A stretch of DNA of 64,000 nt, from the NCBI GenBank assembly GCA_018820925.1, contig JAHJNJ010000042.1:1-64000 (forward strand), written 5' to 3'. This DNA comes from Gammaproteobacteria bacterium. Lineage in GTDB: Bacteria; Pseudomonadota; Gammaproteobacteria; Burkholderiales; Gallionellaceae. Every line of letters begins with the position of its first letter. Positions within the stretch are counted from its first letter, which is position 1. This document shows, piece by piece, positions 43,090-53,492 of the stretch. Below the pieces are notes generated by a model. The model made no database searches. It had not been told where the DNA came from and saw nothing but the letters and a program-made list of their open reading frames with translations. The position numbers and the translations under genes are program-made.

Positions 43090-44559
43090 CTACGCTCGCC
43101 GCCAGGTCGTTCCGGCTGCGGTATCTTCCAGCACGATTCCCGCTTCCAGCAATTCTTTGCGGATGCGGTCAGCTTCGGCGAAGTTCTTGGATTTTTTGGC
43201 GGCGATGCGGGCTTCGATCTGGGCGTTGATATATTCCTCACCTCGCACAATCTCCGCCTCAGCCGAGCTTGATACAACTGCGACTGATTTGCCCTGCAAA
43301 AACGCTTGCGGATCGCGTTGTAACAGCCCGAGCACGCCTGCCAATGCCTTGAGTTGTGTTGCCGCTTCGACCGACTGATTGCGGTTCACTTCGTTGGCGA
43401 GGTCGAACAGCACGGCGACGGCTTCGGGGGTGTTGAAGTCGTCGTCCATGGCGGCTTTGAAGCGCTGGGCATATGAATCATTCCAGTCAACCAAGCCCGT
43501 CCGCCCTGAGTCTGTAGAAGGGGAACGACCTTGCGAAGATTCATGTGCTTCGACAGGCTCAGCACGAACGGAGGTGGATTTCAGTGCCGTATAAAGCCGC
43601 GTCAACGCGCCCTTGGCATCGTCCAGATGCTGGTCGGAATAATTCAGCGGGCTGCGGTAGTGCGCGCGCAGGATGAAGAAGCGCACCACTTCGGCGTCGT
43701 ATTTCTTCAGCACTTCGCGGATGGTGAAGAAATTACCCAGGCTCTTGGACATTTTTTCGTTGTCCACGCGCACGAAGCCGTTGTGCATCCAGTAGTTCAC
43801 GTACTGGCACTGGTGTGCGCCTTCGCTCTGCGCGATTTCATTCTCGTGATGCGGAAACTGCAGGTCGGCGCCGCCACCGTGGATGTCGAAATGTTTGCCC
43901 AGTAATTCCGAACCCATCGCGGAACATTCCAGATGCCAGCCGGGACGGCCCTTGCCCCATTTTGAATCCCATTTCACTTCGTCCGCTTCGCCATCCTTGG
44001 CGTGTTTCCACAACACGAAGTCGAGCGGGTCATTCTTGTCGGAAGCCACTTCCACACGCTCACCGGCGCGCAAGTCTTCCAGCGATTTGCCAGAGAGCTT
44101 GCCGTAACCTTCAAATTTGCGCACCGCGTAGTTCACGTCACCGTCCGCCGCCTGGTAGGCCAAACCGTTCTTTTCCAGTTGCGCGACCATCTCCAGCATC
44201 TGCGGCACGAACTGCGTGGCGCGCGGTTCGTGGTCGGGGCGCTGCACGCCGAGCGCGTCGGCATCTTCGTGCATGGCGTCGATGAAGCGCTGCGTCAGCG
44301 TATGGATGGATTCCTTGTTCTCCGCCGCGCGCTTGATGATCTTGTCGTCGATGTCGGTGATGTTGCGCACGTAGGTGACATCGTAACCGCTCGCCTTGAG
44401 CCAGCGGTACACCATGTCGAACACCACCATGACGCGCGCGTGGCCGAGGTGACAGTAGTCGTAGACTGTCATGCCGCACACGTACATGCGCACTTTGTTC
44501 GGCTCGATGGGTTTAAAGTCCTGCTTGTCGCGGGCGAGGGTGTTGTAGATTTTTAACAT
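43090..44559 (-). CDS. cysS: cysteinyl-tRNA synthetase with repeat-derived insertion
   Basis: A 489-aa class I enzyme charging tRNA-Cys. HIGH-type motif HLGHA, KMSKS in [13 protein letters not shown], zinc ligands in YVCGMTVYD and GWHLECSAM plus HHENE. The C-terminal anticodon-binding helix is [17 protein letters not shown]. Residues about 327-355 (including SVRAEPVEA and PSTDSGRTG) are not conserved synthetase sequence: they come from a palindromic repeat inserted in frame between the catalytic and helical domains. Confidence 0.96.
   Translation of the reverse strand: MLKIYNTLARDKQDFKPIEPNKVRMYVCGMTVYDYCHLGHARVMVVFDMVYRWLKASGYDVTYVRNITDIDDKIIKRAAENKESIHTLTQRFIDAMHEDADALGVQRPDHEPRATQFVPQMLEMVAQLEKNGLAYQAADGDVNYAVRKFEGYGKLSGKSLEDLRAGERVEVASDKNDPLDFVLWKHAKDGEADEVKWDSKWGKGRPGWHLECSAMGSELLGKHFDIHGGGADLQFPHHENEIAQSEGAHQCQYVNYWMHNGFVRVDNEKMSKSLGNFFTIREVLKKYDAEVVRFFILRAHYRSPLNYSDQHLDDAKGALTRLYTALKSTSVRAEPVEAHESSQGRSPSTDSGRTGLVDWNDSYAQRFKAAMDDDFNTPEAVAVLFDLANEVNRNQSVEAATQLKALAGVLGLLQRDPQAFLQGKSVAVVSSSAEAEIVRGEEYINAQIEARIAAKKSKNFAEADRIRKELLEAGIVLEDTAAGTTWRRA
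43498..43572 (+). repeat. type B palindromic element inside cysS
   Basis: An inverted arrangement of CCGCCCTGAGTCTGTAGAAG and GCTTCGACAGGCTCAGCACG arms, the same family as 3836-3939 in addA. It is translated as about 25 extra residues without breaking the frame. Confidence 0.75.
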
Positions 44560-44590
44560 GGAAACCTTTACCGCAAAAAATAATTACCGC

Positions 44591-44686
44591 TGACTCCTTC
44601 CCCCTGACAGGGGGAAGGCTGGGATGGGGGTAAACTCTTCAATACTTCTACCCCCTCCCTAGCCCTCCCCCTGCAAGGGGGAGGGA
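44591..44686 (+). repeat. type A palindromic elements in the cysS upstream region
   Basis: Two adjacent copies with CCTTCCCCCTGACAGGGGGA and CCCTCCCCCTGCAAGGGGGA cores. They are intergenic relatives of the GC-rich elements found inside addA, in the 160-bp gap between cysS and the universal stress protein gene. Otherwise I see nothing in the gap. Confidence 0.65.
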
Positions 44687-44720
44687 ATGTTCGTGCATCG
44701 CCTTGTCTCTTCGCCAAAAA

Positions 44721-45170
44721 CTATGCGCCGCGCACCAGCAACACCGGCATGCTCGCCGTGCGCATCACACCTTCTGCCACGCTTCCCATTAGCAAGTGGT
44801 CCAGCCCTTTGCGTCCGTGCGTTCCAATCACCAGCAAGTCGGCCAGCCATTGTTCGGCTTCCTGGCTGATTACCGCGCCGATACGCCCTTTATAGTCTTC
44901 AACCAGCCTGGTTTCGGCGTCGATGCCCGATTCCGTCGCGCGCTGCTTGTCCTTGTGCAGCAATTGCTTGCCCGACTCGACAAGTGCCCTGGTCACATCT
45001 TCCATCGGGAAAGAAGTCATGCCGTCCACATTCCAGACAACGGGCATTTCTTCGCACACATGGAGCAAGAGCAAGGTCGAGTTCATCAGCTTGGCAAGTT
45101 TGATGGCCTCATTCAAGGCGATGGTCGATGGATCGCCACCATCCACTGCAACTGCAATTCGCTTGTACAT
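44721..45170 (-). CDS. universal stress protein (UspA family)
   Basis: A 149-aa single Usp domain: MYKRIAVAVDGGDPST start and the ATP-binding type end GTHGRKGLDHLLMGSVAEGVMRTASMPVLLV, with the G-2x-G-9x-G-S pattern. Usually a dimeric cytosolic protein induced by starvation or stress. Eleven bases after glnS in the same direction. Confidence 0.92.
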   Translation of the reverse strand: MYKRIAVAVDGGDPSTIALNEAIKLAKLMNSTLLLLHVCEEMPVVWNVDGMTSFPMEDVTRALVESGKQLLHKDKQRATESGIDAETRLVEDYKGRIGAVISQEAEQWLADLLVIGTHGRKGLDHLLMGSVAEGVMRTASMPVLLVRGA

Positions 45171-45181
45171 GGAAACCTCCT

Positions 45182-46861
45182 TTAGCCCTGCTCTTTAGCC
45201 CAGGAATCGCGCAATGTCACGGTACGGTTAAACACCAGCATGCCGCCGGGCTGATGGTCGCGGCGGTCGGTCACGAAATAACCCAGGCGCTCGAACTGGT
45301 AGCGCGTTTCCGGTGCGGCATCTTTCACGGCGCTTTCCACCCAGCCTTGCACCACCGTCAGCGAGGTCGGGTTCAGGTGCGTGCAAAAATCCACCTCCTT
45401 GTCGGCGTCCGGTTCCGGCACGTTGAACAGGCGATCGTACAGGCGAATCTCGGCGGGCAAGGCGTGTTCGCGCGACAGGAAGTGGATCACGCCTTTGACT
45501 TTGCGCCCTTCCGGATTCTTGCCCAGCGTGTCGTGGTCGATGCTGCACTTGAGTTCAATCACTTTGCCGTTCGCATCTTTCACCGCTTCGTCGCAGCGCA
45601 TCACGTAGCTGTGGCGCAGGCGTATCTCGCCGCCAAGGATCAGGCGCTTCCAGCCGGGCGGCGGGACTTCGGCGAAGTCGTCGGCTTCGATCAACAGTTC
45701 GCGACTGAACGGCACGATGCGCTTGCCCAGTTCCGGCATATTCGGATGAAAATCGGCTTCGCGCGCTTGTGCGCCTTCGGCGTTGGTGATGGTCACTTTG
45801 AGCGGGTTGATGATGGCCATCACGCGCGGAGCGCGCAGTTCCAGGTCTTCGCGGATCGCACCTTCCATGATCGCCATGTCGACAGTGTTTTCGCTCTTGG
45901 AGACACCGATGCGTTTGGCGAATTCGCGTATGCCTTCCGGCGTATAGCCGCGTCTGCGCATTCCGGAAATCGTGGGCATGCGCGGGTCGTCCCAGCCGCT
46001 CACGTGTTTTTCAGTGACCAATTGCAGCAACTTGCGCTTGCTGGTGATGGTGTAGTGCAACTCCAGCCGCGAGAACTCGTATTGGCGCGGATGGCAGGGG
46101 ATGGTGATGTTGTCCAGCACCCAGTCGTACAGCGGGCGGTGATCATCGAACTTCAGCGTGCAGATGGAATGGGTGATGCCTTCCAGCGCGTCGGAAATGC
46201 AGTGCGTGTAGTCGTACATCGGGTAGATGCACCATTTGTCGCCGGTGCGGATGTGGTGCGCGCGCTTGATGCGGTAGATGACCGGGTCGCGCATGTTGAT
46301 GTTGGGCGAGGCCATGTCGATCTTGGCGCGCAGCACCATGGCGCCGTCGGCAAATTCCCCGTTCTTCATGCGCGTGAACAGGTCGAGACTCTCCTTCGCC
46401 GGGCGATCGCGGTTCGGGCTGCTCTTGCCGGCCTGGGTCAGCGTGCCGCGATATTCGCGCATCTGCTCCGGGGTGAGGTCGTCAACATAGGCCAGACCTT
46501 TGTTGATCAGTTCCACCGCATAGTCGTACAGCGCATCAAAATAATCCGACGCCCAGCGCACTTCCCCGTTCCACTGAAAACCCAGCCAGTGCACATCGTC
46601 CTGGATGGATTGGGCGTATTCCTCGCTTTCCTTCTCCGGGTTGGTGTCGTCGAAGCGCAGGTTGCATTTGCCGTTGTAGTCTTTTGCCAGACCGAAGTTC
46701 AGGCAGATGGATTTGGCGTGGCCGACGTGCAAATAACCGTTCGGCTCCGGCGGGAAACGGGTGACGATGCTGCTGTGTTTGCCGCTGGCAAGGTCGCCGT
46801 CGATAATCGTACGGATAAAATTGGAAACGGGGGCGGTGGAGGGGGGTGTTTTGCTGCTCAT
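45182..46861 (-). CDS. glnS: glutaminyl-tRNA synthetase
   Basis: A 559-aa class I enzyme. HIGH motif in [25 protein letters not shown]-type motif [16 protein letters not shown] followed by the variant loop VVMSKR-like [12 protein letters not shown]. The C-terminal beta-barrel tRNA-anticodon domains end [15 protein letters not shown] 46861 ([15 protein letters not shown]) matches the family start; 52 codons are open upstream but run through the promoter region. Confidence 0.96.
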   Translation of the reverse strand: MSSKTPPSTAPVSNFIRTIIDGDLASGKHSSIVTRFPPEPNGYLHVGHAKSICLNFGLAKDYNGKCNLRFDDTNPEKESEEYAQSIQDDVHWLGFQWNGEVRWASDYFDALYDYAVELINKGLAYVDDLTPEQMREYRGTLTQAGKSSPNRDRPAKESLDLFTRMKNGEFADGAMVLRAKIDMASPNINMRDPVIYRIKRAHHIRTGDKWCIYPMYDYTHCISDALEGITHSICTLKFDDHRPLYDWVLDNITIPCHPRQYEFSRLELHYTITSKRKLLQLVTEKHVSGWDDPRMPTISGMRRRGYTPEGIREFAKRIGVSKSENTVDMAIMEGAIREDLELRAPRVMAIINPLKVTITNAEGAQAREADFHPNMPELGKRIVPFSRELLIEADDFAEVPPPGWKRLILGGEIRLRHSYVMRCDEAVKDANGKVIELKCSIDHDTLGKNPEGRKVKGVIHFLSREHALPAEIRLYDRLFNVPEPDADKEVDFCTHLNPTSLTVVQGWVESAVKDAAPETRYQFERLGYFVTDRRDHQPGGMLVFNRTVTLRDSWAKEQG

Positions 46862-47020
46862 TTTTGTCAAAAAAGTGTCGGCATTGAAGGTTGGGAATTC
46901 TACCCGAAAACCGCCCGTCCCACGCCGCAGCGCAATCCGTGTAAGCCTGCCGCATATTTGGTAGAATCGCCCCTCTTTGAATTGGCGTTGCCATGGCAAC
47001 TTTTCCGGAAAAACCACACG
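46862..47020. promoter_or_regulatory. divergent promoter region glnS / TPR gene
   Basis: Each strand has a TAGAAT-type -10: ATTCTA at 46897-46902 for glnS (minus) and TAGAAT at 46962-46967 preceded by TGG (extended -10) for the plus-strand TPR gene. The -35 boxes are not clear. Confidence 0.4.
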
Positions 47021-48049
47021 ATGAAAATGTTAAAACTGTTTAGTCGGGCCGCTGTACTGGGTCTCCTGTTGGCGATCACCATTCCCGTTCAGGCGGATGA
47101 CCTGCAGGACGCAAACAAACTGTTAAAGCAAGGATTGCACGCCCAGGCCATGGAAAAGGTCAATGCCTTCCTCGCCGCCAAACCCAAAGATGCACAGGCG
47201 CGTTTTCTCAAAGGCCTGATCTTCGCCGAACAAAACAATGCGGATGAGGCCATCGCGATTTTCACCGGTCTCACCGAGGACTATCCCGAGTTGCCGGAAC
47301 CGTATAACAACCTTGCCGTGCTTTACGCCGGACAGGGCCAATACGAGAAAGCAAAAAGCGCTTTGGAAATGGCGATCCGCACCCATCCCAGCTATGCCAC
47401 CGCCCACGAGAACCTCGGCGACATCTACGCCAAAATGGCGAGCCAGGCCTATGACCGGGCACTGCAACTGGACAAGAGCAATACCAATACCAAAACCAAA
47501 CTGGCGCTGATCCGCGAGCTTTTCAGCAAAAACGTCCGCACCGGCAAGCCGGCGGTTACTGCGCAAGCCGATACTGCTCCGGCAGTGACGCCCGTTGCAC
47601 CTGCCGCGCCTGCCGTTGTTGTAGCCGCGCCTGCGGTTGTTGCCGCCCCGGTGGTTACACAGGCCGCACCGCCCAAGCCGGCCGTCACTGTTGTTGCAAT
47701 CAGCGTCGATCCCGCAGCCGACGTGTTGAAGGCCACCCATGACTGGGCTGCAGCCTGGTCTGCAAAAAACAGCAACAAATACCTCGCGTTCTATACCAGG
47801 GATTTCAATATGCCGGGCCTGAGCCATAGCGCGTGGGTAGCACAGCGCAAAGCGCGCATTGCCGCCCCCAAATCCATCCAGGTCGAAATAATCGATGCCA
47901 AAACCAAAGTGGTGGATGACACGCACGTGAGCGTCAGTTTCAAACAGCATTACCGTGCCAGCCACCTGAACAGCTACTCGATCAAAACACTGGAATGGGT
48001 GATGGCGGACGGACAATGGCTGATCGCCGAAGAGCGTTCGGGTAAGTAA
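47021..48049 (+). CDS. secreted TPR protein with C-terminal NTF2-like (Cds6-type) domain
   Basis: The 342-aa protein has a signal peptide ([25 protein letters not shown]). Three to four TPR-like repeats follow ([40 protein letters not shown]), then a proline/alanine/valine linker. The C-terminal ~110-residue domain ([25 protein letters not shown]...[13 protein letters not shown]) resembles the NTF2-like domain at the end of the next protein. Periplasmic. Three bases separate it from the L,D-transpeptidase gene, so they probably act together in envelope maintenance. Confidence 0.75.
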   Translation: MKMLKLFSRAAVLGLLLAITIPVQADDLQDANKLLKQGLHAQAMEKVNAFLAAKPKDAQARFLKGLIFAEQNNADEAIAIFTGLTEDYPELPEPYNNLAVLYAGQGQYEKAKSALEMAIRTHPSYATAHENLGDIYAKMASQAYDRALQLDKSNTNTKTKLALIRELFSKNVRTGKPAVTAQADTAPAVTPVAPAAPAVVVAAPAVVAAPVVTQAAPPKPAVTVVAISVDPAADVLKATHDWAAAWSAKNSNKYLAFYTRDFNMPGLSHSAWVAQRKARIAAPKSIQVEIIDAKTKVVDDTHVSVSFKQHYRASHLNSYSIKTLEWVMADGQWLIAEERSGK

Positions 48050-48052
48050 ACC

Positions 48053-49216
48053 ATGCCCAGCCGTTTACTCGCCCTGTTGCTGATTTTATTCTCTGTCCCG
48101 GTTGCGGCGGGAGACTCCGCATCGCGCGACATGGAGCTGGGGCTGGCGAAGAGCTTGCATGCAGTGCGCAACAACAATCTCGATGTGGCACTGACCGAAG
48201 TCGATTCGCTGCTCAAGGTCAACCCCAATTTCAAACTGGCGCAACTGGTCAGGGGCGATCTGCTGCTGGCGCGCGCCAGACCGATCAGCAGTTTTGGAAA
48301 CGCGCCAAACGCGCCGCGCAGCCAGATTCAGGATCTGCGCGAAGAAGCCAATGCGCGTTTGCAGCGCGCACAGCAGCAGCAACCCGTCGGCGTGCCGAAG
48401 TATCTGTGGCAGCTTTCGCCAAAACAGCGTTACGCCGTGGTCATCGACACCGACAAATCCACGCTCTACCTGTTCGAGAACGTGAATGGCGAACCGCGCT
48501 ATGTGGCGGATTTCTACATCAGCGTCGGCAAAAAAGGGGCGGACAAAGTCTCGGAAGGCGACCAGAAAACTCCGCTGGGGGTGTATTTCGTCAACGCGCA
48601 TCTGACCAAAGACAAGCTCACCGACTTTTACGGTACCGGCGCGTATCCGCTGAGCTATCCCAACGAATGGGACAAACGCCTGGGACGCAACGGCCACGGC
48701 ATCTGGCTGCACGGCACGCCCAGCGACACCTATAGCCGCCCGCCGCGCGCCAGCAACGGCTGCGTGGTACTCGCCAACAACGATCTCAACGATCTCGGCC
48801 GCCATCTGCAAATCGGGCTTACACCGGTCATTATCGCCAGCACGATCGACTGGAGCGACGATGCCGATCATGCCGATCGTGCCGGTTTGCTGAAAGCAAT
48901 CGAGCAGTGGCGCAGCGATTGGGCCAGCCGCAATACCGAGGCATACCTGGCGCATTACGCGCGCGACTTCTCCGCCGGCAACATGAATCTGTCCGCATTT
49001 GCGCAACACAAGCGGCTGGTCAATTCCGGCAAGACCTGGATCAAGGTCAAGTTATCCAACCTGAGCGCGTTCCCCTATCCCAGCCAGCCGGATCTGGTGG
49101 TGGTCGATTTTGACCAGGACTACGACAGCAACAACCTCACCAACCGCATGAGCAAGCGCCAGTACTGGAAGAAACAGGACGGGCACTGGCTGATCGTCTA
49201 TGAAGGAGCCGCATAA
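48053..49216 (+). CDS. L,D-transpeptidase (YkuD) with C-terminal NTF2-like domain
   Basis: The 387-aa protein has a signal peptide (about residues 1-19). A TPR-like N-terminal region (residues 26-75) precedes the YkuD domain with the catalytic motif [21 protein letters not shown] (His...Ser-Asn-Gly-Cys). The C-terminal domain ([20 protein letters not shown]...[12 protein letters not shown]) is paralogous to that of the preceding protein. YkuD enzymes form 3-3 cross-links or attach proteins to peptidoglycan. Overlaps the start of the cyclophilin region only in its last bases. Confidence 0.9.
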   Translation: MPSRLLALLLILFSVPVAAGDSASRDMELGLAKSLHAVRNNNLDVALTEVDSLLKVNPNFKLAQLVRGDLLLARARPISSFGNAPNAPRSQIQDLREEANARLQRAQQQQPVGVPKYLWQLSPKQRYAVVIDTDKSTLYLFENVNGEPRYVADFYISVGKKGADKVSEGDQKTPLGVYFVNAHLTKDKLTDFYGTGAYPLSYPNEWDKRLGRNGHGIWLHGTPSDTYSRPPRASNGCVVLANNDLNDLGRHLQIGLTPVIIASTIDWSDDADHADRAGLLKAIEQWRSDWASRNTEAYLAHYARDFSAGNMNLSAFAQHKRLVNSGKTWIKVKLSNLSAFPYPSQPDLVVVDFDQDYDSNNLTNRMSKRQYWKKQDGHWLIVYEGAA

Positions 49217-49217
49217 C

Positions 49218-49805
49218 ATGAAATTGATCCGTATCGTTCTCGCATTATTACTGGCCGGACTCTGTGTCCTGCCCGCACAAGCCGCATCCACCACCGCAAC
49301 CAAAGGAAAAATGAAAATGGTAAAACTGCATACCAACCAAGGCGTCATCACCCTGCAACTCGACGCCGAGAAAGCACCGCTCAGCGTCCAGAATTTCCTC
49401 GACTACGTGAACAGCGGCTTTTACAGCAACACGATTTTCCATCGCGTGATCCCCAATTTCATGATCCAGGGCGGCGGATTCGAACCCGGCCTGAAACAGA
49501 AACCGACCAACGCGCCGATCAAGAATGAAGCGGCCAACGGCCTGAAGAACGACATCTACACCATCGCCATGGCGCGCACCGGCGATCCGCATTCCGCCAC
49601 CGCCCAGTTTTTCATCAATACCAAGAACAACGGCTTCCTCGACTATCCCGGACAGGACGGCTGGGGCTACTGCGTGTTCGGCAAAGTGGTGGAAGGCAAG
49701 GAAGTGGTCGATGCCATCGGCAAAGTCCGGACCGGCAGCAGTCGCGGCTATCAGGACGTTCCGGTTGAGGACGTCATCATCACCAAGGCGGAAGTGGTGC
49801 AATAA
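49218..49805 (+). CDS. ppiA: periplasmic cyclophilin-type peptidyl-prolyl isomerase
   Basis: The 195-aa protein has a signal peptide [22 protein letters not shown]. The cyclophilin core shows [32 protein letters not shown] and [13 protein letters not shown]. It catalyses proline isomerisation during periplasmic folding. ATG 49218 gives the signal peptide; an in-frame ATG at 49200 lies inside the previous gene. A terminator follows. Confidence 0.92.
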   Translation: MKLIRIVLALLLAGLCVLPAQAASTTATKGKMKMVKLHTNQGVITLQLDAEKAPLSVQNFLDYVNSGFYSNTIFHRVIPNFMIQGGGFEPGLKQKPTNAPIKNEAANGLKNDIYTIAMARTGDPHSATAQFFINTKNNGFLDYPGQDGWGYCVFGKVVEGKEVVDAIGKVRTGSSRGYQDVPVEDVIITKAEVVQ

Positions 49806-49811
49806 CAGGAA

Positions 49812-49836
49812 GACGGCGCCTCGGCGCCGTTTTGCT
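49812..49836 (+). terminator. rho-independent terminator after ppiA
   Basis: ACGGCGCC-TC-GGCGCCGT followed by TTTGCTTT. It ends directly before the lpxH ATG, so lpxH either has read-through or its own signals within the hairpin region. Confidence 0.7.
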
Positions 49837-49838
49837 TT

Positions 49839-50567
49839 ATGTCCCACAGCCTGTTCATCTCCGACCTGCACCTGAGCACAGCGCACCCGCGCAGCACGGA
49901 GTTGTTCCTGCGTTTCGCCGCGGACATCGCCCCGGAAGCCGAAGCACTTTTCATCCTGGGCGACCTGTTTGAATATTGGGCGGGCGATGACGACCTGAAC
50001 GACCCGTTCCATCAGCGCATCTGCAACACCCTGCGTGAACTCAATGCGCGCGGCACACGCATTTTCATCATGCACGGCAACCGCGATTTTCTGATGGATG
50101 AGGAGCTGGGTTCGGCCTGCAATGCCACCTTGCTTGACGACCCGACGCTGATCGATCTTTACGGCACACCCACCCTGCTCACGCACGGCGATACCCTGTG
50201 TACCGACGACACGGAATATCAGCGTTTCCGCGGCATGGTGCGCGACAATGCCTGGCAAACGCAATTTTTGTCGCAGCCGTTGACGCAACGCAAAGCCCAG
50301 ATCGAGCAATTGCGCCTGCAGAGCGAAGCGCAAAAACGCGGCAAGGAAATGGCTTTGATGGACGTGAATAGCGCAGCGGTGAACGAACTGCTGCGCCAGA
50401 ATAACTACCCGCGCCTCATCCACGGCCACACGCACCGCCCGGCTAAGCACCTGCATCATGTGGACGGGCACACCTGCAAACGCTGGGTGCTGGGAGACTG
50501 GGACAGCAAGGCGAACGCCCTGCGCTGCGACCACAGCGGCATCAGGTGGGAAGAGATTCCGGACTGA
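49839..50567 (+). CDS. lpxH: UDP-2,3-diacylglucosamine diphosphatase
   Basis: A 242-aa calcineurin-like phosphoesterase hydrolysing UDP-2,3-diacylglucosamine to lipid X in lipid A synthesis. Metal motifs are in order: SDLHLS, GDLFEYWAGDD, HGNRD, LTHGD and HGHTHRPA. Peripheral inner-membrane enzyme. The ATG is 33 bp from the ppiA stop across a terminator. Confidence 0.95.
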   Translation: MSHSLFISDLHLSTAHPRSTELFLRFAADIAPEAEALFILGDLFEYWAGDDDLNDPFHQRICNTLRELNARGTRIFIMHGNRDFLMDEELGSACNATLLDDPTLIDLYGTPTLLTHGDTLCTDDTEYQRFRGMVRDNAWQTQFLSQPLTQRKAQIEQLRLQSEAQKRGKEMALMDVNSAAVNELLRQNNYPRLIHGHTHRPAKHLHHVDGHTCKRWVLGDWDSKANALRCDHSGIRWEEIPD

Positions 50568-50616
50568 TCAGCTTAAGCGATTGCAGTAGCAACCGGCGCA
50601 TACGCGCCGCGCATCC

Positions 50617-51786
50617 TCAAGGCATGATCTCGACGTACTCGTACACCTCGGCATCAATCAACTGCTTCCTCACCGCCAGTGCAGCCTCGGCGAACCAGGC
50701 GTGCGGGTCATGTTTATCGATCTCGCTGCCCATGAAACGGACCAATTCGCAAATCGGCTCGACCACATTGGCCCGGTAGCGCTCGTCCTTCTTCACATAT
50801 CCCAGATAGAGATTCTTCATGCAGTTGCCCCGGCACCAGGCATAGGCTTCACAAGCGTTGCACGGCATGTCCGGATGCGCTTGCAACGGGCTTCTGATCA
50901 ACCAGTTGCCCTGTATCTCGCCCATCTGCATGCTCGGCACGTAGGTCATGTCGGGACAGGGGAATATCTTGCCGTCCGGCATGATGTTGAGAATATGCGT
51001 CGAGACGCGACACTGGGTCTGTCCGGCGTAAAGTTCCCGGGTGCGGCTCGGCATGACCTTGTTGCGCACAATGCCCATGATCGGGATCAACGGATAGAGT
51101 TTGTCGGTACGGCGGAAAAATTTGTCGATGAGCTGAGTCAGCACCGCTTTGCGTTTTCCCAGCGAGTTTTCGAAATATTGTTCATCGGCAACAAACTGCC
51201 AGTACAGGTAATCGAAGGATTCCGCGAGGTCGTCGAGTTCCTCGAAGCTCGTATCGGGATGTCCCCAGGTCACCCGCGCCGTGGCGCTGCCGCCGAGCCG
51301 GTCGCGCACATGGTTCACGTTCTTGAGCACCTGGCGCCATACGCCGCGGCCGCGGTAAGCATCCGTGGTCTGCTCTCCGCCATCGATGGAAACCAGGATA
51401 TTGGACAATCGGTGCAACATCCAGTCGGGCAGGTTATCCAGCAGCGTGCCATTGGTCTGCAACTGGTAACGGAAAGCCGGGAAACGGCGCATGACCGTCT
51501 CCATCGTCTCGCGGTTGAGCGTCGGTTCGCCGCCATAGAAGGTGACGTAGATTTCCTTGCCGGCCAGCTGCCGTTCAATAAAGGCGGCGAGTTGTTCGAT
51601 GTCGTATTTCAGCTCGGTTTGCGAGCCGAGCACATCACCCACCTCCATCGAACAGTAGCTGCACTTCAGGTTGCACTTGAGCGTGGTGAGCAGTTGCAGT
51701 TCGACACGTCCGCCGACGACAGGGTCGGCATCTGAATCGGCAATTTTGTTTTCAAAAGCAGGCAAATTATTGGTGTTGGTGTTCAT
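50617..51786 (-). CDS. radical SAM/SPASM-type protein of unknown substrate
   Basis: The protein has 389 aa. The radical SAM cluster is C38-NLK-C42-SY-C45, followed by TFYGGEPTLN (the GGE motif). The C-terminal part has SPASM/Twitch-like cysteines (CRVSTHILNIMPDGKIFPCPD, CNACEAYAWCRGNC) expected to bind one or two auxiliary [4Fe-4S] clusters. This layout is typical of peptide-modifying or anaerobic sulfatase-maturing enzymes. I found no convincing precursor peptide next to it. It stands alone between convergent lpxH and divergent dbpA. Confidence 0.8.
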   Translation of the reverse strand: MNTNTNNLPAFENKIADSDADPVVGGRVELQLLTTLKCNLKCSYCSMEVGDVLGSQTELKYDIEQLAAFIERQLAGKEIYVTFYGGEPTLNRETMETVMRRFPAFRYQLQTNGTLLDNLPDWMLHRLSNILVSIDGGEQTTDAYRGRGVWRQVLKNVNHVRDRLGGSATARVTWGHPDTSFEELDDLAESFDYLYWQFVADEQYFENSLGKRKAVLTQLIDKFFRRTDKLYPLIPIMGIVRNKVMPSRTRELYAGQTQCRVSTHILNIMPDGKIFPCPDMTYVPSMQMGEIQGNWLIRSPLQAHPDMPCNACEAYAWCRGNCMKNLYLGYVKKDERYRANVVEPICELVRFMGSEIDKHDPHAWFAEAALAVRKQLIDAEVYEYVEIMP

Positions 51787-52015
51787 TTTGTTTCTGCGCT
51801 GAAAGTTGGCTGTTCTTGTGTTGTGCTACGGCAAGATCAGTGAAACGCGGCCGGTTGACAGCCGACTCGCCCAAGCGGCTATTTTGCAACAACCGGCTCC
51901 CTCACTATTTGATCTTGCTCATAATTGCTGCCCGTACGGGCTTGCATCAGCGCACTACGGTCCGAATCGACGAATATTTTCAGGCGCGCCTTGCTGCAGA
52001 CGGGGATAATTGCGC

Positions 52016-53443
52016 ATGACCAAAACCAATCCCCCCTCCCCCGCTCCCGCGACCGGCACAACCGGCCGCACCTTCAAGGAATTGCCGCTGTCACCGGCCA
52101 TGCTGGATATCCTGCAGCAGCTCGAATACCGCACAATGACGCCCATCCAGGCCGAAAGCCTGCCGATCACGCTGGCCGGGCACGACCTCATCGCCCAGGC
52201 CAAGACCGGCAGCGGCAAGACCGCAGCCTTCGCGTTACCGCTGCTCACCAAATTGAACCCGCGCCACTTTGGCGTGCAGGCCATGGTGCTGTGCCCGACG
52301 CGCGAACTGGCCGACCAGGTCACGCAGGAGATGCGTCGTCTGGCGCGCTTTGCCGACAACATCAAGATTCTGGCGCTGGTCGGCGGCAGCACCATGCGGC
52401 CGCAGCGCGACAGCCTGGAACACGGCGCGCATATCGTCGTCGGCACGCCGGGCCGCATCATGGATCACCTGGAGCGGGGCAGCCTCAAGCTGGACGGGCT
52501 CCACACGCTGGTGCTGGACGAGGCGGATCGCATGCTGGATATGGGCTTTTACGACGACATCGCTTTTGTGGCGAAACAATGCCCGGCCCGGCGCCAGACC
52601 CTGCTGTTCTCGGCCACCTATCCCGAAGGCATCGCGCGCCTGGCGCAGAAGTTCCTGCGCAATCCGCAGGAAGTGAAACTATTGGAACAACATGAAGGCA
52701 GCAAGATCCGCCAACGCTTTTACGAGGTAAAACACGATGAGCGTTTGCAGGCGGTTGCCTTATTGCTCAAACATTACCGCCCGGTGAGCACGCTGGCGTT
52801 CTGCAACACCAAACAGCAATGCCGCGACCTGGTCGACGTGCTGCATGCGCAACGCATCCACGCGCTGACGCTGAACGGCGACATGGAACAACGCGAACGC
52901 GACCAGGTGCTGATCCAGTTTGCCAACCGCAGCTGCTCGGTGCTGGTGGCGACCGACGTGGCCGCGCGCGGATTGGATATTGCGCAACTGGAAGCCGTCA
53001 TCAACGTCGATGTCACGCCCGATCCCGAGATTCACATCCACCGCATCGGCCGTACCGGACGCGCCGGCGAAGACGGCTGGGCGCTGAGCCTGTGCAGCCC
53101 GGCCGACATGAACCGCGTCTCCAATATCGCCAAAATGACGGGCAACGAACCGGAGTGGCACTCGCTGGAATCGCTGAAGAGCGAAAACAACGCGCCGTTG
53201 ATTCCGCCCATGGTCACGCTGCAAATCCTCGGCGGCCGCAAAGAGAAAATTCGTCCCGGCGATGTGCTGGGTGCATTGACCGGGGAAGCCGGATTCACGC
53301 GCGAACAGGTCGGCAAGATCACCGTGACCGACATGTCCACCTATGTCGCCGTGACACGCAACATCGCCCGCGAAGCAGTTAAAAGATTGTCGGCAGGCAA
53401 AGTCAAAGGCAAGACGGTGAAGGTGCGGGCGCTGGAAGACTGA
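52016..53443 (+). CDS. dbpA: DEAD-box RNA helicase DbpA
   Basis: The protein has 475 aa. Motifs: Q region PIQAESLP, Walker A AKTGSGKT, PTRELADQV, VGTPGRIMDH, DEADRMLDMG, FSATYP and HRIGRTGRAG. The C-terminal ~75 residues (VTLQILGGRKEKIRPGDVLG...VTDMSTYVAV) form the RNA-recognition-like DbpA domain that targets 23S rRNA hairpin 92, so a role in 50S assembly is expected. ATG 52016 is used; TTG 52010 is in frame. Confidence 0.93.
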   Translation: MTKTNPPSPAPATGTTGRTFKELPLSPAMLDILQQLEYRTMTPIQAESLPITLAGHDLIAQAKTGSGKTAAFALPLLTKLNPRHFGVQAMVLCPTRELADQVTQEMRRLARFADNIKILALVGGSTMRPQRDSLEHGAHIVVGTPGRIMDHLERGSLKLDGLHTLVLDEADRMLDMGFYDDIAFVAKQCPARRQTLLFSATYPEGIARLAQKFLRNPQEVKLLEQHEGSKIRQRFYEVKHDERLQAVALLLKHYRPVSTLAFCNTKQQCRDLVDVLHAQRIHALTLNGDMEQRERDQVLIQFANRSCSVLVATDVAARGLDIAQLEAVINVDVTPDPEIHIHRIGRTGRAGEDGWALSLCSPADMNRVSNIAKMTGNEPEWHSLESLKSENNAPLIPPMVTLQILGGRKEKIRPGDVLGALTGEAGFTREQVGKITVTDMSTYVAVTRNIAREAVKRLSAGKVKGKTVKVRALED

Positions 53444-53492
53444 GATGCAGCAAGAATTACCGGGTATTGCAACCGGCCACTGTTGGCTGGCG

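Noticed and set aside
43090-44559. Frameshift or pseudogene status for cysS because of the odd internal segment
   Set aside because: The frame is continuous and every catalytic motif is intact; the segment is a clean in-frame insertion.
45128-47020. Very long plus-strand frame that runs antisense through glnS into the TPR gene
   Set aside because: Only the part from ATG 47021 has a signal peptide and TPR pattern; the upstream 630 codons are the antisense of glnS.
51787-52015. Precursor peptide for the radical SAM enzyme
   Set aside because: The short frames there (for example minus 51879-52061) overlap the dbpA start region and show no leader/core pattern or cysteine repeats.
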